A model generated the notes under the pieces. That model made no database searches. It was not told where the DNA came from and saw only the letters and a program-made list of their open reading frames with translations. A program made the position numbers and the translations under genes. A stretch of 64,000 nt of DNA from NCBI GenBank assembly GCA_035544895.1, contig DASZZM010000050.1:3281-67280 (forward strand), written 5' to 3'. This DNA is from JASLEW01 sp035544895. Lineage in GTDB: Bacteria; Acidobacteriota; Thermoanaerobaculia; Multivoradales; UBA5704. Positions within the stretch are counted from its first letter, which is position 1; each line of letters begins with the position of its first letter. Positions 9,228 through 18,585 of this stretch are shown piece by piece.

Positions 9228-9257
9228 AATGTAGCGCTTCCGGCGCCTGCCAAGCAA
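9228..9257 (-). promoter_or_regulatory. Promoter of prpE (duplicated element, copy 2)
   Basis: On the minus strand -35 TTGCTT and -10 TACATT are 18 bp apart, giving a leader of about 40 nt before the ATG at 9181. The spacer and flanks repeat those of the element at 7219-7253, including the AGCGCT palindrome next to the -10. Confidence 0.6.
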
Positions 9258-9279
9258 ATCCGACCCTACCCCCTCGCGC

Positions 9280-10455
9280 TCACCCGAGCGGCTCGAGGTC
9301 GTCGTAGATCCGGGAGAGCGCCAGCGCCCGCACCCGCTCGGCGAGCGGGAAGCTGTGGTCGCCGGCATGCACGACGTCCACGCGGTCGAGCTGGAGGTCG
9401 GCCAGGGCCGAGCGAATCGACGGCGACAGCCGAGGGGCATCGGTGCGCTTGAACTCGAAACCCAAGCGGCGGTTGCCCCGCACGACCAGGAGGTCGAGCT
9501 CCGCGCCGCCATGAGTCGCCCAGAAGAAAGACTCGCCGTCACGCGCTCCCAGACGTACCGTCACCTCGCCCAGCGCAAAGCCTTCCCACGAGGCGCCGAC
9601 CTTGGGATGCCCTGCGAGCTCGTGGAGGGTCTCCAGGTTGAGCAGAGCGTGGAGCAGGCCGCTGTCGGCGATGTAGATCTTGGGCGAGCGCACCTGACGC
9701 TTGGCGATGTTGGCGAACCAGGGCTGGAGCTGGCGCAGCACCAGGGCGGCGGTCAGGGTATCGAGATAGCGGCGCACGGTCGTGCCCGCGATCCCGAAGG
9801 CCCGCGCGATCTCCGCGCCGTTCCACACCTGCCCGTGGTAGTGGGCGAGCATGGTCCAGAAACGCCGCAGCGTCGCGGCCGGGATGGCCACCCCGAATTG
9901 CGGCAGGTCGCGCTCCAGGAACGTGCGGATGAAGCCCTGGCGCCATTCCGCGCTCTCGGCATCCGAGCCGCCGAGGAACGAGCGGGGGAATCCTCCCCGG
10001 ACCCAGAGACGATCGCGGGCGCCCATACCGACCTCGTCGAGGGCGAATCCTCCCAGCTCGTGGTAGAAGATCCTGCCGGCCAGCGACTCGGAGGTCTGCT
10101 TGAGCAGATCGGGCGAAGCGCTTCCCAGGACCAGAAAGCGGGCCGCCGCTCCCGGCCGGTCGGCAAGCACCCGGAGAGCCGGAAACAGCTCGGGGCGCCG
10201 CTGCACCTCGTCAATGACGACGAGACCCTCGAGCTCCCGCAAGGCCAGGATCGGCTCGGCCAGCCGGGCGAGGTCCGCCGGATCCTCGAGATCGAAGAAA
10301 GTGGTCCGCAGGCCCCGCCCGCTCGCCGCCAGGTCTCGGGCTAGCGTCGTCTTGCCCACCTGACGGGCGCCCAGAAGTCCCACGACCGGAAAGCGGTCGA
10401 GCAGGCCGGAGAGGGCGTCGAGGTGCCGCCGCCGGACGACATGTGATCCTGCCAT
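9280..10455 (-). CDS. AAA ATPase with DUF4143 (AAA_14 family)
   Basis: This 391-residue protein is of the widespread AAA_14/DUF4143 type. Walker A is GARQVGKTTLA and Walker B is LEGLVVIDEVQRRPELF. The middle has the GGFPRSFL and ERDLPQFG segments of the family and a winged-helix-like part (IARAFGIAGTTVRRYLDTL). The C-terminus has the DUF4143 nuclease-like pattern ELDLLVVRGNRRLGFEFKRT. Cellular function is unknown for most members. The ATG at 10455 was chosen because conserved sequence starts there and a near-consensus promoter ends 7 nt before it. It appears to be transcribed alone and lies 98 bp upstream of prpE. No partner toxin or antitoxin gene is seen. Confidence 0.8.
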   Translation of the reverse strand: MAGSHVVRRRHLDALSGLLDRFPVVGLLGARQVGKTTLARDLAASGRGLRTTFFDLEDPADLARLAEPILALRELEGLVVIDEVQRRPELFPALRVLADRPGAAARFLVLGSASPDLLKQTSESLAGRIFYHELGGFALDEVGMGARDRLWVRGGFPRSFLGGSDAESAEWRQGFIRTFLERDLPQFGVAIPAATLRRFWTMLAHYHGQVWNGAEIARAFGIAGTTVRRYLDTLTAALVLRQLQPWFANIAKRQVRSPKIYIADSGLLHALLNLETLHELAGHPKVGASWEGFALGEVTVRLGARDGESFFWATHGGAELDLLVVRGNRRLGFEFKRTDAPRLSPSIRSALADLQLDRVDVVHAGDHSFPLAERVRALALSRIYDDLEPLG

Positions 10456-10462
10456 CCTGGAA

Positions 10463-10490
10463 ATTCTAGCGCATACCGCTACATTTTCAA
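10463..10490 (-). promoter_or_regulatory. Strong sigma-70-type promoter of the AAA ATPase gene
   Basis: The hexamers TTGAAA (-35, 10485-10490) and TAGAAT (-10, 10463-10468) are separated by 16 bp. The -10 ends 7 nt before the ATG at 10455, so the predicted start site falls on or beside the first codon. A leaderless mRNA is likely. Confidence 0.6.
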
Positions 10491-10557
10491 AGTATCGAGC
10501 GCCGCCCGCCGCCACGATTGCTCGTGGCTGAAGTCGTCCGCCCCTTCCCGCTGACCG

Positions 10558-11490
10558 CTAGATGTACCGGGCGGGGGCCTTGTCGAACAGCTCCTTGTGC
10601 TCCTGCGAGCAGAAGTAGTAGGCCTTGCCTTTGTAGGCTGACTTGGGCGCGGTTGCCTTGTCGACCTCCATTGAACATGCGAGACAGAGCGGGTGCGCGT
10701 CGGTCGAGACGGCGACGCTGGCGTACACCTCGTTCGCGGCCGGGTTCAGCCAGCCTTGTCCCTGGTATTCCATGTAGTAGGCGGTCTTCTTGGCGACGTC
10801 GCTGCCGTAATAGCGCTCGACGACACGCAGGGCGAGGTCGATACCGGAGGTCAGTCCGCCCGCGCTGGCGAGGTTGCCGTCTTCCACGAAGCGGGCTCCC
10901 CGCTTGAGGCGGACCGCCGGGTACTCCATGGCAAACTGCTTGTAGCTGTCGTGATGCGTGGTGGCCGCCCGGTTCGCCAGCAGGCCGGTCCTGGCCAGCA
11001 GGAACGCGCCGGTGCACACCGACATGGTGACGTCGGCGCCTTTCGCCGCCTTGCGGATCCACGCCAGCATGGCCTCGCTGCGTCCCCTCTGTGCCGGGAT
11101 GACGAGGACCTTCGGCGCCGGGGCAGACTCCAGGGTGTACTCGGGAACGATCGTCAGACCGCCGCTCAGCCGGATGGGCTCGGTCGACTCGGCGACGATG
11201 TAGAGGTCGAACGGGTGGTCCATGCGGCCGGGGATCATCACGTCCTGGAACACCTCCCAGGGTCCGCAGAAGTCGATGACCACGGCGCCCGGCGAGACGA
11301 GAAAGGCGACTGGAACGCTGCCCTGGGCGGGCGGGGTTAGTGGTCTGGGCCTGGCGCCAGGCTCGTGCCCCTCCGCGCCAGCCGGCGCCCCGGCCGGGCG
11401 TGAGCCCGCGACAAGCCTGCTCACGGCCGAAGGCATCGCGGCCAGGAAGCCGAAGGCGGTCGCTCGCTGCAGGAATTCTCTTCTTTTCAT
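10558..11490 (-). CDS. Tat-exported DJ-1/PfpI-type protein with C-terminal YHS domain
   Basis: This 310-residue protein begins with a twin-arginine signal (KRREFLQRATAFGFLAA), so export in folded form is likely. Residues about 60-230 form a DJ-1/PfpI (class I glutamine amidotransferase-like) domain: DFCGPWEVFQD, the nucleophile elbow SVCTGAFLLA with its cysteine, and TTHHDSY. These are features of the isonitrile-hydratase/AraC-N branch. The last 50 residues are a YHS metal-binding domain (CLACSMEV then FCSQEHKELF). I do not recognise a characterised protein with this combination. It is the third gene of a padR-ADOP operon, 27 bp after the permease stop, with AAAGGA upstream of the ATG. The substrate is unknown. 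Confidence 0.75.
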   Translation of the reverse strand: MKRREFLQRATAFGFLAAMPSAVSRLVAGSRPAGAPAGAEGHEPGARPRPLTPPAQGSVPVAFLVSPGAVVIDFCGPWEVFQDVMIPGRMDHPFDLYIVAESTEPIRLSGGLTIVPEYTLESAPAPKVLVIPAQRGRSEAMLAWIRKAAKGADVTMSVCTGAFLLARTGLLANRAATTHHDSYKQFAMEYPAVRLKRGARFVEDGNLASAGGLTSGIDLALRVVERYYGSDVAKKTAYYMEYQGQGWLNPAANEVYASVAVSTDAHPLCLACSMEVDKATAPKSAYKGKAYYFCSQEHKELFDKAPARYI

Positions 11491-11517
11491 GCTATCGGTC
11501 CTTTCGTCGGGGAATTT

Positions 11518-14175
11518 TCAGAGGGTGCGCAGAGCCAGCGACGGCTCGACCTCGGTCGCGCGCCGGGCGGGCAGCAGACAGGCCAGGGCGGCGACCGTGG
11601 CGAGCAGTGAGACGACGGCGAGATAGGTGATGGGGTCGGTCGGCGAGACGCCAAAGAGCAAGCGGGCCACCACGGGGGCCAGCAAGAGCGCCACCGCGGC
11701 GCCCACCGAGAGTCCGGCGCCGACCGCCACCAGCGCTTCGCCCAGGACGCCGGCCAGGATCGCGCCGCGCCCGGCGCCGAGCGCCATGCGGATGCCGATC
11801 TCGCGGGTGCGCCGGACCACGCCGAAGGCGATCACGCCGCCGAGTCCGATGACCGTCACCACCAGCGCCAGGGCGGCGAAGGCCGACAGCAGGATCGTGG
11901 TCAGCCGCGGTGCCGCCAGCGCTGCCGCGCGGGCGGTCTCCAGGGTCTGCACCCGGCCCACCGGCTGGCGGGGGTCGATGTCGTGCACCATCGCGCGGGC
12001 CTCGGCGGTCAATGCTTGCGGCTCGCGCCGCGAGCGCAGCAGCAGGCTGCCGGCGAGGGCCGGCCGTTGATCGAGCGCCACCCAGACGGCGCCGCCGGGG
12101 TCCTGGTCGAGCGCCAGGTCGCGCACGTTGGCGATCACCCCGACGACGGTGTGCCAGATCGGAGGGTCGTCGAAGGCGAGCGCGATGCGCCGGCCGACCG
12201 GGTCCTCGGCGCCGAACAGGCGGCCCGCCAGGGCATGGCCGAGCACGGCGACGCGCGGCGCTCCATCCCGGTCGGTGTCCGCGAAGCCGCGCCCGCGCTC
12301 GAGCCGGATGCCGAGAGCTGTGAAGACTTCGCTGCTGGCGAAGCGCAAGCCGGCCTGGGGGACCTCGGAGTCGGCGACCTCGCGGCCCTCGAGGCGCACC
12401 CCGGCCGTCCTGAAGCCGGTGCCATCCAGCGGGTAGTTCGAGGAGTAGGCGGCGGTGGCGACGCCGGGCAGGCTCCGCGCCCTGGCGAGCAATGCGCGGT
12501 GGAAGACGCGGCGCAGCTCCGGCGTCTTGTAGTGCGCCCAATCGAGATCGACGGCCACGGCGAGGACATTGGCCGGATCGAATCCGGCATCGACCGCCTG
12601 CAGCTTGGCGATGCTGCGCAAGGTGAGTCCGGCGCCCACCAGGAGCAGGAACGAGACGGCGACCTGAACGCCGGCGAGACTGGCGCGCAGGCGCAGGCTG
12701 CCCGCCGGTCCGGGACGGCCGCTGCCGCCGCTGCGCAGGGCGGTGGCGATGCCGCGGCTCGCGCTGACCGCCGGCAGCGTGCCGGAGAGCAGGCCCGCGA
12801 CGACCGCGATGGCGACGGTGAAGGCGAGCACCCAGCCGTCGAGCGCGATGTCGCCGGTGCGTGTCGTGAAGCGCGCCGCGAAGGCGACCAGGGCCCTGAG
12901 CAGCGCCGCGGCGATGCCGATGCCGAGGGCGGCGCCGAGAAGCGCCAGGATCACGCTCTCGGTCAACAGCTGGCGCAGCAGCCGTCCCCTTGCGGCGCCG
13001 AGCGCGGCGCGCACCCCCATCTCGTCGCCGCGGCTGTTGAGCCGCGCGAGCTGGAGGTTGGCGACGTTGGCGCACACGATCAACAGGACGAGCAAGACGG
13101 TCGCGAGCAGCAGCAGCAGCGTAGGCCGGGCGCGCGCGGTGAGCTCGGTGAGGAGCGGCACCGCTTCGATCTGGTAGCCGCCGGCCGGGTAGTCGCCCGG
13201 GTACTCGGCGAGAAGCGCGCGGTTGACCGCGGCGAGGTCGCCCTGCGCCTGCGCCAGCGTCGTGCCGGGCCGCAGGCGGCCGAAGACGTTGTAGGCGCGG
13301 CCCCTGCGGGAGGCGAGCGCCCGCGGATCGGACCGGAAGGGACACGCCGAGGTCGGCATCCACAGGTCGTTTTCTTCCGGGTATTGCGGCACCGGCGGCA
13401 GGACGCCGATCACGATGTGCGGATGGTCGTTCATCTGCAGAGTCTTGCCGACGACCGCCGGATCGCCGCCCCAGGAGCGCTGCCAGTAGGCGTGGCTGAA
13501 GACCAGCACGGGTTGGGCTCCGAGCTTGTCGTCCTCGGGCTTGAAGGTGCGGCCGAGGATCGCCTTGGTGCCGAGCACGTCGAAGAAGTTGGCCGAGACC
13601 ACGCCGGTCTGCACCCGCTCGGGCTCGGCGCGGCCCAGCAGGTTGAACCACATCGAGTGGTACTCGGCAAGTCCTGCGAAGGAGCGGTTGCGCCGCCGCA
13701 GGTCCTCGATGTCCAGCACCGAGAAGTTGTTGTCCGTCTCGGCGTCGCGCGAGTCGCGCTGGTGGAGCACGACCAACCGGCTGGGCTGCCGGTAGGGCAG
13801 CTCGCGCAGCATGACGCCGCGCACCATGCTGAAGATGGCCGTGTTGGCGCCGATGCCCAAGGCGAGAGCCGCCACCACGGCGCTGGCGTAGCCCTTGTTG
13901 CGGCGCAGCAAGCGAAGCGCGAAGCGCACGTCCTGGCCCAGCGTCTCGAGCCGCCGGTAGCCGCGCGCCGAGCGCGCCGCCTCCTTGGTCGGCTCGAGCC
14001 CGCCGAGCTCGAGCACGGCGCGGCGCTTCGCCTCGCCAGGCGATACCCCTTGGCGCAGCTGCTCCTCGGTCTCCATGGCGAGGTGGAAGCGCAGCTCCTC
14101 GTCGAGCTCGGCCTCCAGGCGGCGGCGCTGAAACAGGCCCCGAAGGGCTGCGATCGTACGGCGCACGGCGGACAT
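11518..14175 (-). CDS. ADOP-type ABC transporter permease (MacB-like)
   Basis: This 885-residue permease has the ADOP plan (acidobacterial duplicated orphan permease). An N-terminal cytoplasmic segment (ELDEELRFHLAMETEEQLRQG) is followed by two MacB_PCD/FtsX units. The first unit starts at RLLRRNKGYASAVVAALALGIG, with a periplasmic MacB domain and membrane segments near LLLATVLLVLLIVCANVANL. The second unit repeats this and ends with VSPTDPITYLAVVSLLATVAALACLLPARRA. No ATPase gene is adjacent, as is usual for ADOPs. The ATG at 14175 follows AAGGAGG; this site overlaps the padR stop 14 bp upstream. The PadR/ADOP pairing points to regulation by PadR in response to an unknown ligand. The transported substrate is unknown. 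Confidence 0.9.
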   Translation of the reverse strand: MSAVRRTIAALRGLFQRRRLEAELDEELRFHLAMETEEQLRQGVSPGEAKRRAVLELGGLEPTKEAARSARGYRRLETLGQDVRFALRLLRRNKGYASAVVAALALGIGANTAIFSMVRGVMLRELPYRQPSRLVVLHQRDSRDAETDNNFSVLDIEDLRRRNRSFAGLAEYHSMWFNLLGRAEPERVQTGVVSANFFDVLGTKAILGRTFKPEDDKLGAQPVLVFSHAYWQRSWGGDPAVVGKTLQMNDHPHIVIGVLPPVPQYPEENDLWMPTSACPFRSDPRALASRRGRAYNVFGRLRPGTTLAQAQGDLAAVNRALLAEYPGDYPAGGYQIEAVPLLTELTARARPTLLLLLATVLLVLLIVCANVANLQLARLNSRGDEMGVRAALGAARGRLLRQLLTESVILALLGAALGIGIAAALLRALVAFAARFTTRTGDIALDGWVLAFTVAIAVVAGLLSGTLPAVSASRGIATALRSGGSGRPGPAGSLRLRASLAGVQVAVSFLLLVGAGLTLRSIAKLQAVDAGFDPANVLAVAVDLDWAHYKTPELRRVFHRALLARARSLPGVATAAYSSNYPLDGTGFRTAGVRLEGREVADSEVPQAGLRFASSEVFTALGIRLERGRGFADTDRDGAPRVAVLGHALAGRLFGAEDPVGRRIALAFDDPPIWHTVVGVIANVRDLALDQDPGGAVWVALDQRPALAGSLLLRSRREPQALTAEARAMVHDIDPRQPVGRVQTLETARAAALAAPRLTTILLSAFAALALVVTVIGLGGVIAFGVVRRTREIGIRMALGAGRGAILAGVLGEALVAVGAGLSVGAAVALLLAPVVARLLFGVSPTDPITYLAVVSLLATVAALACLLPARRATEVEPSLALRTL

Positions 14176-14189
14176 AGGCCGGTCCTCCT

Positions 14190-14522
14190 TCACACCGTCC
14201 GCAGCACGCGGCCGACGGCGGCGACGAAGCGCTCCCAGCTCTCCGTCTCGCGCACGAGCTGGCGCTCGCCAGCCCGCGTCAGGCGATAGAACTTGGCGCG
14301 GCGTTTGTTCTCCGAAATCCCCCACTCGGCGGTAATCCAACCCTGCTCCTCGAGCCGGTAGAGAGCCGGATAGAGCGAGCCCTGGGTCACGCTCAGGACG
14401 TCGCGCGAGATCTGCTGGATGCGCCGCGCGATGCCCCATCCATGCTGCGGCTCGAGCGCCAACGTGCGCAGGATCAAGAGATCGAGGGTGCCCTGCAGAA
14501 GGTCTTCTTTCTCGGCCGCCAT
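14190..14522 (-). CDS. PadR-family transcriptional repressor
   Basis: This is a 110-residue PadR-type winged-helix regulator. The domain spans LLQGTLDLLILRTLALEPQHGWGIA, the recognition region LSVTQGSLYPALYRLEEQGWI and the wing RRAKFYRLTRAGERQL. It is of the short type associated with ADOP permeases. The ATG at 14522 was chosen for its GGGGAGGAACG ribosome-binding site; upstream codons in the frame are not conserved. It is the first gene of the padR-ADOP-DJ-1 operon and probably represses its own operon through the inverted repeat at 14536-14579. Confidence 0.92.
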   Translation of the reverse strand: MAAEKEDLLQGTLDLLILRTLALEPQHGWGIARRIQQISRDVLSVTQGSLYPALYRLEEQGWITAEWGISENKRRAKFYRLTRAGERQLVRETESWERFVAAVGRVLRTV

Positions 14523-14535
14523 CGTTCCTCCCCTA

Positions 14536-14581
14536 GACATTCGACAACAGGGAGTGTGCGCCCGCTCTTGTCGATTGTCAA
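14536..14581 (-). promoter_or_regulatory. Candidate PadR operator and promoter of the padR-ADOP operon
   Basis: Two 12-bp arms, GACATTCGACAA (14536-14547) and TTGTCGATTGTC (14568-14579), form an inverted repeat with 11 of 12 pairs and a 20-bp spacer, 32 bp centre to centre (three helical turns). On the minus strand TTGACA (14576-14581) is a consensus -35 that overlaps one arm. The -10 17 bp away (CACACT) is weak. The arrangement fits autorepression by the PadR protein. Confidence 0.55.
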
Positions 14582-14704
14582 GGGGTACTACGCACCCGCC
14601 CGAAAAGAGTTTCAGGAGGCTGAGAGGATCAGAATCGCATCTCCGAGCTCGTGGCCTTGGTAGCCGCATTGTTCGGCAAAGGAGCGGGCGCGCTCCGAGC
14701 AGGC

Positions 14705-14740
14705 AAAAAAAGGCGCCCGCCCACTGCCGGGACGAGCGCC
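14705..14740 (-). terminator. Rho-independent terminator after the lipoprotein gene
   Basis: On the minus strand a GC-rich stem (GGCGC and GCGCC arms closing over CCCG/GGG pairs, 14712-14740) is followed by a run of seven T residues. It lies 27 bp after the stop codon at 14767 and before padR. Confidence 0.65.
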
Positions 14741-14766
14741 CTTTGAGATCGCGAAGCTGGCAGTTC

Positions 14767-14982
14767 TTACTTGGGGGGAGGCGTCATGTCGGTCCCGGTC
14801 CCACCCATATCGGTCCCGCCCATGGGCGTGGTGCCCATGTCGGTGGCCATCGGCTCGGTGGTGGCCGGCGCGGCGGCAGGAGTCGTCTCCTCGATCTGCG
14901 GCTCCTCCTTCTTGCAGGCCACCAAACTCAACAGCCCGGCCAGCAAGCACACCAGAGTCAGGTAAACGAGCGACTTCTTCAT
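14767..14982 (-). CDS. Small lipoprotein, Met/Thr/Gly-rich
   Basis: This 71-residue protein has a signal sequence (KKSLVYLTLVCLLAGLLSL) ending in a lipobox VAC, so the cysteine at about position 26 is probably lipidated. The mature part is short and low in complexity, with an acidic KKEEPQIEE stretch, an Ala/Thr-rich run and repeated TDMG/GGTDMGGTGTDM units. No enzymatic motif is present. The ATG at 14982 lies 10 nt after an AAGGGAG site. It is followed by a terminator and preceded by a 43-codon ORF 53 bp upstream, and both probably use the promoter at 15308-15336. The function is unknown; the methionine-rich tail could bind metal, but that is speculation. Confidence 0.7.
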   Translation of the reverse strand: MKKSLVYLTLVCLLAGLLSLVACKKEEPQIEETTPAAAPATTEPMATDMGTTPMGGTDMGGTGTDMTPPPK

Positions 14983-15035
14983 GGTTTGTTTTCTCCCTTC
15001 TGACATGGTACTGGATTGAAGATGAAACAGGGCGA

Positions 15036-15167
15036 CTACTGCATCTCGCCCACCTTGATGAGGTCCGTCACGCGGACGACGCCCTTGGTGTCCCGAGCAT
15101 ACCCATCCGCCTGGCTGCGCGACTCTTGATTCTCGACCGGCCACCGCAGCGTGACGCCGTTGCTCAT
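15036..15167 (-). CDS. Small ORF of 43 residues, unknown function
   Basis: An ATG at 15165-15167, preceded by AGGAGAAGGAAGGG, opens a 43-codon frame ending in TAG at 15036. The product (starting MSNGVTLRWPVENQ, ending VTDLIKVGEMQ) is hydrophilic and has no signal peptide or known domain. It is supported by a strong ribosome-binding site, by a good upstream promoter and by its position 53 bp before the lipoprotein gene on the same strand. It could be a leader peptide or a small structural protein. Confidence 0.45.
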   Translation of the reverse strand: MSNGVTLRWPVENQESRSQADGYARDTKGVVRVTDLIKVGEMQ

Positions 15168-15307
15168 CCCTTCCTTCTCCTCGGATTCGACCTGTAGGGT
15201 GGTTCTACGGGTCTGGGATCAGACCTCGACATTCAGGGTGCTGAGAAGCAGGTTCTGTGCCACAGCCTCCTGTCCGGATCCTGCGCTGAGCCGTCGGACG
15301 AGGGGTG

Positions 15308-15336
15308 AGTATACATCCTACCTGGCGGCTCCTCAA
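15308..15336 (-). promoter_or_regulatory. Sigma-70-type promoter for the small ORF and lipoprotein unit
   Basis: On the minus strand -35 TTGAGG (15331-15336) and -10 TATACT (15308-15313) are separated by 17 bp. The predicted start near 15301 gives a leader of about 130 nt before the small ORF. It lies downstream of the response-regulator stop, so this is a separate transcription unit. Confidence 0.6.
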
Positions 15337-15386
15337 GTGGCGCCCTGGCGCACTGACGACTGCCTCTCTAGGCGATGCCCGGCTCG

Positions 15387-16720
<1,334 letters not shown>

Positions 16721-16724
<4 letters not shown>

Positions 16725-17887
16725 CGGCTCTCTTCGACTTGAACGAGGGGCAATACTATCTCAAACCCCCCGGAAGGCCCGACCGGCTCCGCCGCCGAGG
16801 CCGGGCCGGCCGAGCGCGCCCTCCCGCTCTGCGACTCGACGATGGCGAGGGCCACGGCCAGCTGGGCCAAGGTGCCGCCGGGCGAGAAATGCAGGCCGAA
16901 GCCCTCCCTCTCCCCCTCCCCTCCCCACCCCCCCCATCTGTCGGCGCTCGCCGCATCGTCGCTGGATCCCCCCTCCGCCGCGCCGTCGCTCTTGACTCCG
17001 CCGCCGATGCGCAGGCGGGCGGAATGCGACCCGCGCTCGAGACGCAGCTCGAGCCTGCCGTCCCGCGGCACGCCCGCCAGCGCGGCCACCCCCAGGTGGA
17101 GCAGCGCCTGGCGGAGCAGGAAGCGGTCCGCTTCCACGGGCACACGCTCCTCGGGCGCGGTGGCGACGACCTGGCTCTGCTGCTTGCGCGCCGGCGCCAC
17201 GAGGACCGCGGCAAGGTCGGTGACCACCTCGCGCAGGTCGAGCACCTCGGTGCGCTGGCTGCGGCGGTAGATGTGGGAAAGGAAGTTCTCAAGGGAGTGG
17301 TAGAGGCGGTCCAGCTCGTCGCGCAAGACCTTGACATAGCGCGCCTGCCGGTCCCGCGCCGGGTCCTCGACCGCCCTGCCGGCCGCCAGGCTCTCCTTCA
17401 ACACCTCGAGGTTGAGGACCATGGCGTTGATCGGCGCGCGCAGGTCGTGGGCCACCGAGGGTGCGATCTGCGCCAGCGAGCGCATCAGGGCGGCGAGGCG
17501 GAGGTCGGCTTCCAGCGCTTCGCCGATCCCCATGTCGTGGACGAGCAAGGTGGCGCTCGTCCCACCCGGCGGGGGGCGATGGAGGAAGAAGCGCAGGCGG
17601 CGGCCGCCTTGCTCGGCCGCGGGCTCGAGCTGGACCCGGAGGGCTCCTCCGTTGGCCGAACCGCCGGCGCCGGCCAAGCGCATGCCGGCGGCTTCCAGGC
17701 GCGGCTGGAGCTGGCGCCAGGCGAGCTCGAGATCGCCGCCGGGCTGCCAGGCCAGCAGCTCGACTGCCCGCGGATCGGCGCTCGCCAGACCGCCGTGCTC
17801 CCACACCTGGATGACGCCGGGCAGCAGCGCCCTTTCCAGGCCCTCCTCGCCCTGCGGCCTCTCCAGACGATGATCCGCTTCTTCCAT
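16721..17887 (-). CDS. Histidine kinase with degenerate ATP-binding domain
   Basis: This is a 388-residue partner of the NtrC-type regulator. The N-terminal part (about 20-115) resembles a weak PAS-like sensor, without membrane segments, so it is cytoplasmic. The dimerisation/phosphoacceptor helix is intact (SVAHDLRAPINAMVLNLEVL, H147). The following HATPase region looks abnormal. Where an N-box (NxxxNA) is expected the sequence is QALLHLGVAALAG, with both asparagines missing. The G1 motif is replaced by a low-complexity Gly/Ser/Asp stretch. Only a GFGLHF segment and IVLPL remain recognisable. It may be an inactive kinase that dephosphorylates or scaffolds, or may bind ATP atypically. Confidence 0.75.
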
Positions 17888-18204
17888 GTGTCACTCTCCG
17901 CGTCTGCTGCGTTTCCCGCTTCTCAGCGGCGTCCGCCTATAGCGGGCACGGTTCATACCGCGGCCAGCCCGAGAAACGAGCTCGCCCACCAGAAGATATC
18001 GTGGCGGCGCACCTCCTCGCGCAGCCGCCGCATGCGCAGGGACTGCATGTGGACAGACTTACCCTCCGGGGTCTCCTGGGAAAGCAGATTGCATGCCAGG
18101 CATGGTCGATGCAAAGAAGCGCCGGGAGGCCCATGCCGCGCGAGAGGGCGTGCCGTCTCTGCCTGAACTTTTTGCAAGGGGGTACGGGAGGAAGCTCTTT
18201 CGTC
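17888..18204. other. Intergenic stretch, no confident gene
   Basis: This stretch separates the kinase start from the topoisomerase fragment. A minus-strand frame ending at 17953 could encode a 31-residue peptide from the ATG at 18048 (ending in a hydrophobic FWWASSFLGLAAV). The only ribosome-binding-like GGAGGG lies 14 nt away, so I do not call it. No clear promoter or terminator is seen. Confidence 0.4.
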
Positions 18205-18445
18205 ATGTCCATGGCGGTACTAGAGAAGCTTCCGGCGCGAGACGTGGCGGAGGCGGCGTTGATGGTGGCCGCCGACCCGGTGCTGAGCGCCCAGGTGGCG
18301 GGCCGCGATCGCCGCCTGGCGCAGGTCGTGCGCCGGTGCCGCGAGCTGCCCGGCCAGGAGCTGTTTCAGTACGTGGACGAAGGGGGAAAGCTCGCCAGCG
18401 TCGGCTCCGAGGACGTCAACGCGTACCTGCGCGAAGCCGCGGCGG
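18205..18445 (+). pseudogene. Internal fragment of a DNA topoisomerase IB gene
   Basis: The frame from the ATG at 18205 contains DRRLAQVVRRCRELPGQ, ELFQYVDEGGKLASVGSEDV and NAYLREA. This is a slice of the catalytic domain of bacterial type IB topoisomerases, between the conserved RGKSG region and the catalytic tyrosine. The upstream N-terminal and active-site parts and the downstream tyrosine are missing, so it cannot be active. About 20 residues upstream (LEKLPARDVAEAALMVAADP) look unrelated. On the right the homology ends just where the interspersed repeat begins (AGAACGAAACTC at 18446); the frame then runs on through the repeat to a stop at 18549. This suggests the repeat marks a rearrangement breakpoint. 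Confidence 0.6.
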
Positions 18446-18550
18446 AGAACGAAACTCAGCGAGAGGGAGGGGGCGTCCCCTTCCCCCCCGGAGGGGAGGG
18501 AAGGGGATCGAGGGGTTGCGGGGGGAGATCCGATAGATGCTTCGAGTAGT
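18446..18550 (+). repeat. GC-rich interspersed repeat, copy 1
   Basis: It starts with AGAACGAAACTC and continues into the 65-bp core (18469-18533), which matches the cores at 28015-28079 and 62045-62109 with a single difference. A tail GATAGATGCTTCGAGTAGTC follows, related to the tail of the inverted copy at 28891-29031. Confidence 0.85.
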
Positions 18551-18585
18551 CAACCATCGGCCGATCGCAGCGCCGTTTGATTTCT

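Noticed and set aside
9280..10455. AAA_14/DUF4143 ATPase as part of a defence system
   Set aside because: The family is widespread and functionally unclear, and there is no partner gene or island context.
14612..14700. Minus-strand stretch reading SERARSFAEQCGYQGHE between the terminator and padR
   Set aside because: It lacks a start with a ribosome-binding site and is too short to judge; treated as intergenic.
17953..18177. 74-codon minus-strand frame upstream of the kinase
   Set aside because: It has a TTG start, no ribosome-binding site and no recognisable conserved sequence; the internal ATG at 18048 has its GGAGG too far away.
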